Below, piece by piece: positions 7,318-16,526 of a DNA stretch of 64,000 nucleotides. Numbering within the stretch: position 1 is the first letter of the stretch; each line of letters starts with the position of its first letter. The position numbers were made by a program, and so were the translations under genes. The notes beneath the pieces are model-generated. The model did not search any database. It was not told where the DNA came from and saw nothing but the letters and a program-made list of their open reading frames with translations. The DNA comes from BRH-c25 sp035627615 (GTDB lineage: Bacteria; Bacillota; Clostridia; Lutisporales; Lutisporaceae). The stretch spans positions 62,001 through 126,000 of the forward strand of contig DASPLL010000087.1 in the NCBI GenBank assembly GCA_035627615.1, in the 5' to 3' direction.

Positions 7318-8076
7318 ATGCCTGAAAGCAATGATACGGTACTGAAAAAGATCATTTCAATAATCAGGTTTTTAACTAAGAAGCCTTACTCCTTTACAGC
7401 TATTGAAATAAGCAGAGGGCTTGGGATAAACAGGAGCACCGTCCATAGAATATTGGCAGAGCTGATTGAAGAGCGGATGGTCATACAGAACCTGTCTACA
7501 AAAAAGTATAGTCTCGGACCAATGGCTTATCATATAGGCACATCGTATATGAATAACAAGGATTACCTGGTCCAGATCAAAAATATAGTAGATGATGTAG
7601 CTGAACAGACCAAACAGTCGGTGGGCTTTACTATCCTTGAGAACGGAAGTATTATAAATATTTACGAGGTGGAAAGCTATCAGCCGATAAAAATAGGATA
7701 CAGACAGGGAGAATTATATCCTATCAACTGTGGTGTATATGGCAAGTGCATAATGGCTTTCTATGAGCCATATGAGGAGCTTAAAAAAATAGTTTATTCT
7801 ATGGAGCTTGTCAAGAAAACGCCGAATTCCATAACGGAACCGGAGAGGCTCCTGGCCGAATATGACCTAATAAAAAAGCAAGGCTATGCAATCAGTGATG
7901 AGGAAGGCCTTTTGGGTGCAATAGGAGTGGGGGCGCCTGTGAAGGATTACAGCGGAAAGGTTGTCGGCTGCCTTGGAGTGGCCCTTGTAAAAAACGGACT
8001 TACAGAAAGTGATTTTGAGCTGACCAAAGAAAGTATAATCAAAGGGGCTCAGAGGATAAGCAAAATAATGCCGTAA
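7318..8076 (+). CDS. IclR-family transcription regulator
   Basis: A 252-residue regulator. Residues 1-70 form a winged helix-turn-helix (AIEISRGLGINRSTVHRILAELIEE). Residues ~80-250 form the IclR effector-binding domain (VGFTILENGSIINIYEVES, NCGVYGKCIMAF, GYAISDEEGLLGAIGVGAPV, VVGCLGVAL). The frame is open upstream to 7273, but ATG 7318 has AGAGGTG 7 bases before it, so I take that. It lies between the ATP-grasp/ODH/B12 operon and the YfcC/deacylase genes and is the likely local regulator; its ligand may be an amino-acid conjugate or its product. Confidence 0.9.
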   Translation: MPESNDTVLKKIISIIRFLTKKPYSFTAIEISRGLGINRSTVHRILAELIEERMVIQNLSTKKYSLGPMAYHIGTSYMNNKDYLVQIKNIVDDVAEQTKQSVGFTILENGSIINIYEVESYQPIKIGYRQGELYPINCGVYGKCIMAFYEPYEELKKIVYSMELVKKTPNSITEPERLLAEYDLIKKQGYAISDEEGLLGAIGVGAPVKDYSGKVVGCLGVALVKNGLTESDFELTKESIIKGAQRISKIMP

Positions 8077-8147
8077 AGGAGGGATATAGAAAATTAGGCA
8101 AATCATTAGGGAGGTGATATTCATATACCTATGTGCAAAAAAATGGA

Positions 8148-8211
8148 GGAATAGAAAGTGAAACAAATCTAAAATCTGGCGGTGATAGATGTAATTTCCA
8201 CTTGCTATTCC
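8148..8211 (+). other. Imperfect inverted repeat in the leader of the YfcC gene
   Basis: GGAATAGAAAGTGAAA (8148-8163) pairs imperfectly (13 of 16) with TTTCCACTTGCTATTCC near 8195-8211, enclosing about 30 bases. It lies in the 199-base gap between the IclR gene and the carrier gene. It could be a leader structure or an operator; no T-run follows. Confidence 0.4.
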
Positions 8212-8275
8212 ACCCAAATGTTATCTTAAAGCATTACGCAAGAAATGTCAATTTAGTTATTAAGGGGGAATTTTA

Positions 8276-9700
8276 ATGACTACTGCAACTAATCTTAATA
8301 AGCCTGAGAAGAAAAGGTTTAAAGTACCACATACATATGTAATACTGATGACTATCGTACTTATAGCTGCAATCATGACTTACATTGTGCCCGCAGGGCA
8401 GTATGACAGGGTTAAGGATGAAGCTACAGGCAGGACTCTGGTAGACCCTGCATCATATCATGTTGTTGATCAGAATCCTACCAAGTTTTTTGACCTTTTT
8501 AAAGCCATACCGACTGGAATGGAAAAAGCGGCAAGTATAATATTCTTTATACTGATAGTAGGCGGAGCGTTCCAGATAATAACAGCAACAGGTACTATCG
8601 AGGCTGGAGTAGGCAGGGCTGCTAAAGCTCTCAACGGAAAAGAAAAGCTGATGATACCCATGTTCCTGATATTGTTCTCAGTAGGAGGCGCAACCTTCGG
8701 AATGGCAGAAGAGACAATAGTTTTTGTCCCTATAGGGGTAGCGCTGGCAAGAGCCTTGGGCTTCGATGCCATAACCGGTTGTGCTATGGTAACCCTTGGA
8801 GCAGCCTGCGGCTTTAATGCAGGGATTCTGAATCCGTTTACGGTAGGAGTCGCTCAGGGTATAGCACAGCTTCCGCTGTTCTCGGGTATCGGCTTCAGGA
8901 TAATATGCATGGTTACTTTCCTGGTTGTGACAGCCTGGTATATCATCAGGTACAGCGAGAAGGTAAAGAAGAATCCTGAAAGCAGTATAGTAGCCGAACT
9001 GGAAAAAGAAGACAGCGATACAAAGATAGATCTCAACAATATACCAGCCATGGAGCTCAAGCATAATCTGGTTTTATTAGTTCTGGTAGTAGGTTTTGGT
9101 TTTATAGTTTATGGAGTATTCAAATCAGGATGGTATATAGTTGAAATAGCTTCTGCATTTTTAGCAATGGGAATTTTCGCCGGATTATTGGGTGGATTAA
9201 AGCCGGATAAGGTAGCATCAGAATTCGTAGTCGGTGCAAAATCCATCGTATTTGGTGCGTTGGTAGTAGGTATCGCAAGGGCAATCCTGGTTACATTGGA
9301 AAACGGTGTGATCATAGATACAATAATCAACGGACTTGCCGCTGCAGTTCAATCACTTCCAAAATCCATATCAGTTGTTGGAATGTACATAGTTCAATTG
9401 ATAATAAGTGTGATCATTCCTTCAGGAAGCGGCCTGGCAGCAACCACAATGCCTATCATGACACCGCTTGCGGATATAGTAGGTATAACAAGGCAGACAG
9501 CTGTATTGGCATATCAGTTTGCTGACGGCTTCACAAATTCCATAATTCCTACTTCGGCAGCTACCATGGGTTATCTCTCAATAGCAAAGATCCCATATGA
9601 GAAGTGGGTAAAATTCCTGGCACCGCTCATGACAGTATGGATAATCGCAGGTGCAATATTCCTGATAATTGCGAATGCAATGAACTACGGTCCATTCTAA
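8276..9700 (+). CDS. YfcC-family carrier (amino acid or dicarboxylate)
   Basis: A 474-residue integral membrane protein with about 12 segments, of the YfcC/ArcD-DcuC group of uptake carriers and exchangers. Recognisable parts are KRFKVPHTYVILMTIVLIAAIMTYIVPAGQYDR at the N-terminus, GGATFGMAEETIVFVPI, AACGFNAGILNPFTVGVAQGIA, and IPSGSGLAATTMPIMTPLAD near the C-terminus. The start follows AAGGGGG. The following three genes are deacylases, which suggests it brings in the N-acyl amino acid, dipeptide or related compound they cleave. The substrate cannot be read from the sequence. Confidence 0.87.
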   Translation: MTTATNLNKPEKKRFKVPHTYVILMTIVLIAAIMTYIVPAGQYDRVKDEATGRTLVDPASYHVVDQNPTKFFDLFKAIPTGMEKAASIIFFILIVGGAFQIITATGTIEAGVGRAAKALNGKEKLMIPMFLILFSVGGATFGMAEETIVFVPIGVALARALGFDAITGCAMVTLGAACGFNAGILNPFTVGVAQGIAQLPLFSGIGFRIICMVTFLVVTAWYIIRYSEKVKKNPESSIVAELEKEDSDTKIDLNNIPAMELKHNLVLLVLVVGFGFIVYGVFKSGWYIVEIASAFLAMGIFAGLLGGLKPDKVASEFVVGAKSIVFGALVVGIARAILVTLENGVIIDTIINGLAAAVQSLPKSISVVGMYIVQLIISVIIPSGSGLAATTMPIMTPLADIVGITRQTAVLAYQFADGFTNSIIPTSAATMGYLSIAKIPYEKWVKFLAPLMTVWIIAGAIFLIIANAMNYGPF

Positions 9701-9722
9701 ACTACGGAAGGAAGGAAGACTA

Positions 9723-10916
9723 ATGCTTGATACTGGAAATTTCTTCACTGAGGAAGAGCTTGTCAATTTGACGAGAAATCTGATCCGGATCCCGAGCCAC
9801 AAGGATACTCAGGGGAGAGAGAAGTTAGTAGCAGAATACATACATGCTTTTTGTAAAAGTAATGGACTTGATGCGGAATTACAGCCTGTAGACGGTGTAA
9901 GGAGCAATGTTCTGGCATATCTCAGGGGCGACGGAAGCGGCAGGACACTTGTATTCAACGGCCATACCGATACTGTTCCTCCTTACAATATGACTGTCGA
10001 GCCCTTTGGAGCAGAAATAGTCAATGGAGAGATATTCGGCAGAGGCACCGTTGATATGAAAGGCGCGCTTGCCTGTATGCTGGTTGCAATGCTTGCGGTC
10101 AAAAGATCAGGCTGTAAGCTGAAAGGTAATGTTGTATTCACAGGGGTTATAGGTGAAGAAGAAAAAAGTGAAGGTACGGAATACCTGGTGAAATCTGGGT
10201 TGAAGGCTGACGGTGCAATAGTGGGGGAACCATCGAATTATGAATACGCAATAGGTCACAGAGGCCTTGAATGGTTGGAGATCATAGTAAAGGGCAAGGC
10301 TGCCCACGGCGGGGTCCCGAGTCTTGGGATAAACGCCATAGAAAAGGCGGCAGCCCTTATAGAAAGGATAAAGGAAAAGCTTTATCCTAAGCTTGAATCC
10401 AGATTCAACGAGTATATGGGGCCATCGGTCATGAACTTCGGAGTAATCAGAGGAGGGAATCAGCCGAGTATGGTAGCCGATTCCTGCAGTATAAGCATAG
10501 ACAGGAGATATATACCCGGAGAGACAGTAGAAAGCGTTATAAAGGAGTATCAGGATATAATAGATGAATTAAAGGCAGAAGATCCGAAGTTTGATGCGGA
10601 AATCAGAAGGATTCCGGAGAATATGCTGACATTGGATCATCTGTATCTTATGACTCCGCCTGATGCACCGATCGTATCTGCAGTGAGGGAATCTCTGAAG
10701 GAAGTGACTGGTAAAGAGCCGGAAATCACTAGAAGGAGAGGCTGGACAGATGCCGCACTCTTATCCAATTTTGCAGGGATACCTACAGTCGTTTGCGGCC
10801 CCGGCAACATAAGCTATTCACATACCAAGGATGAAAGAGTGGCAATAGCCGATCTGGTAAATATGGTGAAGGTATATTTTGAAACAATTAAAAAATTCTG
10901 TGAAGTGTATGAATGA
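9723..10916 (+). CDS. M20 metallopeptidase, ArgE/DapE type
   Basis: A 397-residue zinc-dependent deacylase/peptidase of family M20. The metal-binding motifs are FNGHTDTVPP, GRGTVDMKGALAC and TGVIGEEEKSEGT (general-base Glu and bridging ligands), followed by GEPSNYEYAIGHRGLEWLEI and the dimerisation domain with KGKAAHGGVPSLGINAIEKA. Family members remove acyl groups from amino acids (acetylornithine, succinyl-diaminopimelate) or split dipeptides. It starts 22 bases after the carrier gene with GGAAGGAAG, in the same operon. Its position suggests catabolic use of an imported N-acyl amino acid rather than arginine or lysine synthesis. Confidence 0.88.
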   Translation: MLDTGNFFTEEELVNLTRNLIRIPSHKDTQGREKLVAEYIHAFCKSNGLDAELQPVDGVRSNVLAYLRGDGSGRTLVFNGHTDTVPPYNMTVEPFGAEIVNGEIFGRGTVDMKGALACMLVAMLAVKRSGCKLKGNVVFTGVIGEEEKSEGTEYLVKSGLKADGAIVGEPSNYEYAIGHRGLEWLEIIVKGKAAHGGVPSLGINAIEKAAALIERIKEKLYPKLESRFNEYMGPSVMNFGVIRGGNQPSMVADSCSISIDRRYIPGETVESVIKEYQDIIDELKAEDPKFDAEIRRIPENMLTLDHLYLMTPPDAPIVSAVRESLKEVTGKEPEITRRRGWTDAALLSNFAGIPTVVCGPGNISYSHTKDERVAIADLVNMVKVYFETIKKFCEVYE

Positions 10917-10920
10917 TGAG

Positions 10921-11016
10921 GCTGCTGTAAAATAAAAGATTACGGATGGGTCAAGACCCATCCCTGCGTACTGTGTCGTAGGGAACGGTCTTGACCGTTC
11001 CGCATTTTGCAACAGC
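10921..11016 (+). repeat. Small palindromic element with terminal inverted repeats
   Basis: The ends GCTGCTGTAAAAT (10921-10933) and ATTTTGCAACAGC (11004-11016) are inverted repeats of each other (11 of 13). Inside are two 20-bp palindromes, GGATGGGTCAAGACCCATCC (10944-10963) and GGAACGGTCTTGACCGTTCC (10982-11001). A related, shorter copy in the opposite orientation lies at 63431-63487. No coding sequence is inside. It splits the M20 gene from the next deacylase gene. Confidence 0.8.
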
Positions 11017-11038
11017 TTCATTATAAAGGGGTAACTAT

Positions 11039-12418
11039 ATGTATGATATTAAGCTGATCAATGGTAAAGTGATGGATGTTGATGCAGGGACAGAGAAGCT
11101 GTCTGATATCTGCATCAGGAATGGAAAGATAGAATTCATAGGCAGCAACGCAGGGGAAGCAGGGAAAGTCATAGATGTTGAAGGGAAGACCATAGCCCCT
11201 GGCTTTATTGACATACACATGCATGAAGAAGTACTGGTAGGGCAGGAAGCAAGAGGGAATTACGATATTGCCGACAGAATGCTTCAAATGGGTGTGACCA
11301 CATGTGTCGCAGGTAATTGCGGCAACAACAGGCAGGGGATAGATGAGTTCTTCAGCTATATCGGCAGCTCGGGCAGTCCTGTGAATTATCTTAGCTATAT
11401 AGGACATAACTATCTCAGACATGTTGTAGGTAATGATGATCGTTACAGGAAATCAACAAAAGCTGAAATAAGCAAAATGCAGCAGCTTGTAACAGAGGCG
11501 ACGAGAGAAAACGCCATTGGAGTTTCTTTCGGACTGGAATACTCACCGGGTGCAGATACCGAAGAGGTGCTGCAGCTTCTGGAAGTTGTGAAAGGCCATG
11601 AGGTCATGCTGTCTGCTCATTACCGGAAGGATGCAAAGTATGGAATAGATGCCATCAGGGAACTGATATACATATCAAGCGAGACCGGCCTTCCGATGCA
11701 GATATCGCATCTTGGAAGCTGTACAGCATACGGTATGATGAGGGAATCCCTTGATGTTATTGAAGACGGGATAAGCGCAGGAATAAATATCAGCGCCGAC
11801 TGCTATCCCTACGATGCCTTCAGCACATATATCGGTTCAGCCGTATTCGACGAAGGCTGCTTTGAATTGTGGAACAAATCCTATGATGCCATACTGCTGA
11901 CTGAAGGGGCATACAAAGGAAGACGGTGTGACAGGGAACTGTTTTATAAGGTAAGAAAAGAGCAGCCGGACATGTTGGTTGTAGCTTTTGTAATGAATGA
12001 AAACGAAGTGGTGGAAGCATTGTCGGCTCCGTATGTTATGATCGCCAGCGACGGCCTGTTCAGAAACAGCCAGGGACATCCAAGAGGAGCAGGGACATTT
12101 CCAAGAGTCCTGGGCAGGTATGCAAGGGATGAAAAAAGATTTACTATTGCCGATGCTGTGAGGAAAATGACTGCTATGCCGGCAGATAGACTGGGACTAA
12201 AGACAAAAGGAAGAATAGCCGAAGGAATGGATGCAGACCTTGTGGTGTTTGATCCGGGTAGAATAATAGATACTGCTACCTTTGACAGTCCGATCAGTGC
12301 GCCGGAAGGAATAGACCATGTAATAGTGAACGGTTCGGTTGCTGTAAGCCATAAGAACGTCATTGACAACAGACTGGGGAAGGCTATAAGAAGAGCAGAT
12401 ATTCTGAAGGAGAGATGA
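11039..12418 (+). CDS. N-acyl-D-amino-acid deacylase (amidohydrolase superfamily)
   Basis: A 459-residue amidohydrolase of the D-aminoacylase type. It begins with the small beta domain (LINGKVMDVDAGTEKLSDICIRNGKIEFIG) and IAPGFIDIHMHEE, which carries the HxH metal site. Further motifs are the metal-region LSAHYR and MQISHLGS, ISADCYPYDAFSTYIGSAVF, VMIASDGLFRN (catalytic Asp) and HPRGAGTFPRVLGRY, typical of D-aminoacylases. It would release free D-amino acids from N-acyl forms. The start follows AAAGGGG. It comes after the palindromic element and 4 bases before an M20D gene. Exact acyl and amino-acid preference is unknown. Confidence 0.88.
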   Translation: MYDIKLINGKVMDVDAGTEKLSDICIRNGKIEFIGSNAGEAGKVIDVEGKTIAPGFIDIHMHEEVLVGQEARGNYDIADRMLQMGVTTCVAGNCGNNRQGIDEFFSYIGSSGSPVNYLSYIGHNYLRHVVGNDDRYRKSTKAEISKMQQLVTEATRENAIGVSFGLEYSPGADTEEVLQLLEVVKGHEVMLSAHYRKDAKYGIDAIRELIYISSETGLPMQISHLGSCTAYGMMRESLDVIEDGISAGINISADCYPYDAFSTYIGSAVFDEGCFELWNKSYDAILLTEGAYKGRRCDRELFYKVRKEQPDMLVVAFVMNENEVVEALSAPYVMIASDGLFRNSQGHPRGAGTFPRVLGRYARDEKRFTIADAVRKMTAMPADRLGLKTKGRIAEGMDADLVVFDPGRIIDTATFDSPISAPEGIDHVIVNGSVAVSHKNVIDNRLGKAIRRADILKER

Positions 12419-12422
12419 TTTT

Positions 12423-13586
12423 ATGAAGGACAGATTGGTACAATATGCTGAGTCTATTAAAAATGAGCTCGTTCTGCTAAGTGAATATATCCTGGCAAAT
12501 CCTGAGCTCGGATATGAAGAGTTCAAGGCATGCAAAGCCCATATGGATATGCTTAAAAAGCACGGTTTCAAGGTCGAAGAGGAATATCTGGGTATAAAAA
12601 CTGCATTCAGAGCAGTCTTTGACAGTGGTAAGGAAGGTCCGACAATCGGATTCATGTCTGAATATGACGCCTTGCCGGGAATAGGCCATGGATGCGGACA
12701 TAACTTGCTCGGTACTACCAATACGGGAGCAGGCATCGTACTCAGCAAGCTTATTAAGGACCTCAAAGGAAAGGTTATAGTATTCGGTACGCCCGCAGAG
12801 GAAACAAGCGGTGCTAAAGTCGAAATGGTGGAAAAAGGTGCCTTCAATGATATTGATATTGTAATGGAAGTACACCCGGGCAGCTTGCATTTCAAAAGCG
12901 GCACATCCCTTGCGATGGAAGCTGTTCAATTTAAGTTTACAGGCAAAGCGGCACATGCGGCCGCCTACCCTGAAAAAGGAATAAATGCACTGGATGCAGC
13001 AATCAACACCTTTGTTAATATAAATGCACTCAGGCAGCATATATTGTCTGATTCAAGGATACACGGTGTGATCACGGAAGGCGGAAGGGCAGCAAACATT
13101 GTGCCTGATCTGGCAATTGCACAGTTTTATGTCAGAGCAACCACCAAAGCCTACCTTACCGAACTGGTGGAAAAGGTCAAGAATTGTGCAAGGGGAGCTG
13201 CGCTGGCAGCAGGTGCAGGACTTGAGATAAGCAACTATGAGGCTTCCTATGATAATCTTGTTACCAATCAGGTCCTATCGGAGGTATACTGTAAGAATCT
13301 CATGGAAATGGGTGTTAAGGAAATCAACGAGCCGAGAAAGAGCTACGGTTCTCTTGATGTAGGTAATGTCAGTCAGATAGTTCCAACCATTCATCCATAC
13401 TTTGGCATATGTGAGGAGGATATAGCCGCGCATACTGCTGATTTTGCCGAAGCAACCAGGACAGCACTGGCTTATGAATCAATGATACAGACGATCGGGG
13501 CTTTGGTTTTAACTGCAATAGAGATACTTAAGGACGATGGTTTGTTGCAGAGAATCAGGAAGGAATTCAGTACCGCCAGAAAATAG
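12423..13586 (+). CDS. M20D amidohydrolase (AbgB-like)
   Basis: A 387-residue M20 amidohydrolase of the aminobenzoyl-glutamate/amino-acid amide type. Key parts are NPELGYEEFKAC near the N-terminus, MSEYDALPGIGHGCGHNLLGT with metal ligands, FGTPAEETSGAK (general base Glu), MEVHPGS and the lid domain with FKFTGKAAHAAAYPEKGINALDA; SYGSLDVGNVSQIVPTIHP lies near the C-terminus. It starts 4 bases after the deacylase gene, with AAGGAGAG, so it is clearly in the same operon. It probably splits the amide bond of a second conjugate. The natural substrate is not known. Confidence 0.88.
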   Translation: MKDRLVQYAESIKNELVLLSEYILANPELGYEEFKACKAHMDMLKKHGFKVEEEYLGIKTAFRAVFDSGKEGPTIGFMSEYDALPGIGHGCGHNLLGTTNTGAGIVLSKLIKDLKGKVIVFGTPAEETSGAKVEMVEKGAFNDIDIVMEVHPGSLHFKSGTSLAMEAVQFKFTGKAAHAAAYPEKGINALDAAINTFVNINALRQHILSDSRIHGVITEGGRAANIVPDLAIAQFYVRATTKAYLTELVEKVKNCARGAALAAGAGLEISNYEASYDNLVTNQVLSEVYCKNLMEMGVKEINEPRKSYGSLDVGNVSQIVPTIHPYFGICEEDIAAHTADFAEATRTALAYESMIQTIGALVLTAIEILKDDGLLQRIRKEFSTARK

Positions 13587-13635
13587 GTTGCCAGCAAGGA
13601 AATAGAATATGTAGAACAGAAGAGGGGGAATGTTA

Positions 13636-15285
13636 ATGCACAAGCTTTTATTGAACCTAATCCCGACACTTTTGGTATACGGCTTGTTTCGTATAAGTTC
13701 TTCATATACAGGAATTTACGTAGCAATATTCACAGCTGCAGTCACCTTCATTATTTTTTATTTGTATGATACATTGAATAAAACGCTGTTAAAAAAACAA
13801 GTCAAAAAAGTTGCGGATGATCTGAAGAGAATCAACGAAGGTAATTTTTTCAGATCGCTGAAGGATGTTGAATCACCTATCCTGAGTGAATTGGCAAAGG
13901 AGATCGGCACTCTGCTTTTCAATCTGAAAAAGCTGCTTGCCGAAACATCAACAGGGGTAGAGAAAAATGCAGTTTTCGCAGTTGAATTTTACCAATCGGC
14001 AGAAGCGCTGGCCGGTGAGGTCAATAAAATAGTGGAGGGCAATAACGAAAGCTTTGAAAGTGTGTCAAAGGGCTTTGAGATCGCTCAGACAACACTGTCG
14101 AAGATGCAGGAGCTGGCTAGCGAAATTGATGTTATTGATGAAAGTGTACTTAAAGTAAGCAATCTAAGTCAGGATCTAAGCTGCAGGATTGAAACCGATA
14201 AAGCTCAGATCGACGGCATTGTAAAGCTTGCAAAAGAGACAGCCCTAAAGGAAAGTGAAAATGCCGGCAATATGAAGAAAATGGCGGAAGAAACAAAGAG
14301 GATAAAATATATTATAGGCAAGGTTTCGGAAATCGCAGAACAAACCAACTTGCTGGCATTAAATGCCTCTATTGAAGCAGCAAGGGCGGGAGAATTCGGC
14401 AGAGGTTTTTCAGTAGTCGCTGAAGAAGTTAAAAAGCTCGCTGATGAATCCAAACAGATTGTTGGCACCATACAGGCGGATGTACTGAACACAATAGAAA
14501 CTATAGAAAAGACCGTAACTGCTTCAGAGATAGTGAATAGTGATATTAATACCATGCTCGGCAGTATCTCGGATACTTCGAATACCATAGGAATCCTGTT
14601 TGATTCGGTTTATGACATAAAGGACAGGATGCTGCAGGCTTCGGGCATATTACAGCAGCAGAGCAACTCGGTAAAGGAAGTGGCTGCTATAACCGAGGAG
14701 CTGACCAGTACTATTTCCGTTACTTCACAAGTGTCAGAGGTCAATCTCGCAACCACCGGTGAAATGCAAGCCAAGCTGGATGACCTGAAAAAGAAATCGG
14801 ATAAGCTCAAGGAAACATCGGCAGAAATTGATAATACTCTGCAGGAGCTTATAGCCAAAGGGAAAATACTTGATGAAGATACTAAAAAGGCAATTGAGTT
14901 TGCGAAGCAGGAGCTGACACTCCTGTCACAGAACAGCGGATTGAAGCAGATGAGCCAGGAGCCGCTGGAAAAGATTCTGCTGGAGTATATGAAAACAAAT
15001 AAGGGCGGCTTCAACATGTTCTTTGTACTGGATTCAAAGGGCATACAAAAAACCCGTGACATATGGTGCAATAACGATGACATGAGCAAATATGAGAGTT
15101 CACTTGGTTTGGACTATAGCGACAGGAAGTTCTTTTCAGATGCTGTGGCAAAAAGAGGGATAAATGTCACAGAGCCAAGATTAAGCTACCAGACATTCAA
15201 TTTTGTCATTAATCTGAGCATACCCATATTTGACTCTGCCGGGCAGATCCTGGGAGTCCTGTCCAGCAGCAAAAAACTGAACTAG
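13636..15285 (+). CDS. Methyl-accepting chemotaxis protein with C-terminal sensor region
   Basis: A 549-residue chemoreceptor. Residues 5-45 hold two membrane segments with almost no outer loop, so no usual outside ligand domain. A coiled-coil signalling region follows, with the hairpin tip EIAEQTNLLALNASIEAARAGEFGRGFSVVAEEVKKLADES. After it, residues ~450-549 (FFVLDSKGIQKTRDIWCNN, LGLDYSDRKFFSDAVAKRG, FVINLSIPIFDSAGQILGVLSSS) resemble a PDC/Cache-type sensor placed in the cytoplasm. I start at ATG 13636, 7 bases after AGAGGGGG, rather than ATG 13630. It follows the deacylase operon and may sense a metabolite of that pathway. Confidence 0.87.
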   Translation: MHKLLLNLIPTLLVYGLFRISSSYTGIYVAIFTAAVTFIIFYLYDTLNKTLLKKQVKKVADDLKRINEGNFFRSLKDVESPILSELAKEIGTLLFNLKKLLAETSTGVEKNAVFAVEFYQSAEALAGEVNKIVEGNNESFESVSKGFEIAQTTLSKMQELASEIDVIDESVLKVSNLSQDLSCRIETDKAQIDGIVKLAKETALKESENAGNMKKMAEETKRIKYIIGKVSEIAEQTNLLALNASIEAARAGEFGRGFSVVAEEVKKLADESKQIVGTIQADVLNTIETIEKTVTASEIVNSDINTMLGSISDTSNTIGILFDSVYDIKDRMLQASGILQQQSNSVKEVAAITEELTSTISVTSQVSEVNLATTGEMQAKLDDLKKKSDKLKETSAEIDNTLQELIAKGKILDEDTKKAIEFAKQELTLLSQNSGLKQMSQEPLEKILLEYMKTNKGGFNMFFVLDSKGIQKTRDIWCNNDDMSKYESSLGLDYSDRKFFSDAVAKRGINVTEPRLSYQTFNFVINLSIPIFDSAGQILGVLSSSKKLN

Positions 15286-15297
15286 AGAAATTGCAGC

Positions 15298-15342
15298 AAA
15301 AAGAAACACCGTTTTCCTATTTGGAGACGGTGTTTCTTTTTT
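15298..15342. terminator. Bidirectional terminator between converging genes
   Basis: AAAAAGAAACACCGT pairs with ACGGTGTTTCTTTTT across a 14-base loop. A-run on one side and T-run on the other let it stop both the chemoreceptor message and the enolase-superfamily message. Confidence 0.88.
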
Positions 15343-15363
15343 AGTAGAATTCAGATAGCTTTT

Positions 15364-16458
15364 CTAAAAAACCCGGTCTGTTTCATTGTCAATATAGTCC
15401 CAATCGATCTCATAGCCAAGTCCAGGTTTGGTGGGAGCATATACCATACCATCCTTCTGCACCCGGATGGTGTCTTTCATTCCAGCATCAAAAACTCCTT
15501 CCGGAACAGGCGATTCAAAGAAATCACAATTGCGGATGGCCAGCATAATGTGAAAATGGGCTGCCTGCACCAGCGTCGGTCCAAAGCTGTGCGGTTCATT
15601 CTTTATGTGATGGGCCTCGCATAGATGGGCTGTTTTTATCATAGGGGTGATGCCGCCTATATAATCGCCGAAGGTACGGACAATATCTACAGCTCCGCGT
15701 GTAATATATTCGGGGTAATCCAGGAAACCGATCTGATTCAGCTCTGTTCCGGCAATAGGAACATCCAGCTTCCTGCGCAGCATGCAGTGTCCTTCAATAT
15801 CTTCCTCACGCAGGGGAGATTCATACCAATAATAATTCAACCTGTCCAGAACCCTGCCTACTCTCACGGCGCCGGCTCTGTCATAAGCACAAAGGGAATC
15901 CAGCATCAGATCCATATGCGGAAACTCCGAACGCATAGCTTCACAAAGCTCAATATCCCTATCCGGCTCGTTAAAGCCGTGAAGCTTAAGTGCAGTAAAG
16001 CCTGCATCCTCACATACATGTCCAAGCCTGACATATTCATCTACTGTCGAATAGGCTAAAGTGCTGGCATATGCGCGGATCTTATCCCGGTATCCTCCCA
16101 GAAGCTTATAAACGGGCAGTCCTAAAGACTTTCCTGCAATATCCCATAGAGCGCAGTCCACGGCACTGTTGAAAAACCTGTTGATTCTGAAGAAGGAACC
16201 GGTGAAATTCAGCTCGTAGTATATCCTTTCGCGATCAAGGGGGTCTTTCCCTATAAGCACAGATTTTATTAAATTGATACTGCTTTCAAGTGCCATGGGG
16301 TTCCCGCCTGTCAGGCTGGATACGCCGCAGCCTTCTATGCCTTCGTCGGTAATAACGCGAACGAAGCTGAATACATTCTTTTTAACTTCCCACTGGTTGT
16401 TATTTTTAATGGCGCCGAATGGTTTCAGCGCATGAACCTTTACATCTGTAATTTTCAT
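15364..16458 (-). CDS. Mandelate racemase/muconate lactonizing-type enzyme (enolase superfamily)
   Basis: A 364-residue enolase-superfamily enzyme, probably an acid-sugar dehydratase or an epimerase/racemase. The N-terminal capping domain includes RINRFFNSAVDCALWDIAGKSLGLPVYKLLGG. In the barrel, FTALKLHG supplies the catalytic lysine in a KxH form, LMLDSLCAYD the first metal Asp, WYESPLREED the second metal Glu, and PIAGTELNQ the third; NEPHSFG probably holds the catalytic His. The start follows AGAGG. It is 69 bases downstream of the TAXI binding protein gene, same strand, so the substrate probably enters through that transporter. The exact reaction cannot be told. Confidence 0.85.
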   Translation of the reverse strand: MKITDVKVHALKPFGAIKNNNQWEVKKNVFSFVRVITDEGIEGCGVSSLTGGNPMALESSINLIKSVLIGKDPLDRERIYYELNFTGSFFRINRFFNSAVDCALWDIAGKSLGLPVYKLLGGYRDKIRAYASTLAYSTVDEYVRLGHVCEDAGFTALKLHGFNEPDRDIELCEAMRSEFPHMDLMLDSLCAYDRAGAVRVGRVLDRLNYYWYESPLREEDIEGHCMLRRKLDVPIAGTELNQIGFLDYPEYITRGAVDIVRTFGDYIGGITPMIKTAHLCEAHHIKNEPHSFGPTLVQAAHFHIMLAIRNCDFFESPVPEGVFDAGMKDTIRVQKDGMVYAPTKPGLGYEIDWDYIDNETDRVF

Positions 16459-16526
16459 TTATCAATACCTCTTTTTGAATAACGGGAAAAGCAATTGCCT
16501 TTCCCGTCAATATTATAAGAACATTA

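Noticed and set aside
12197..12904. A 235-codon minus-strand frame across the deacylase and M20D genes
   Set aside because: It covers the 3' end of one and the 5' part of another real gene on the plus strand, with no recognisable domain.
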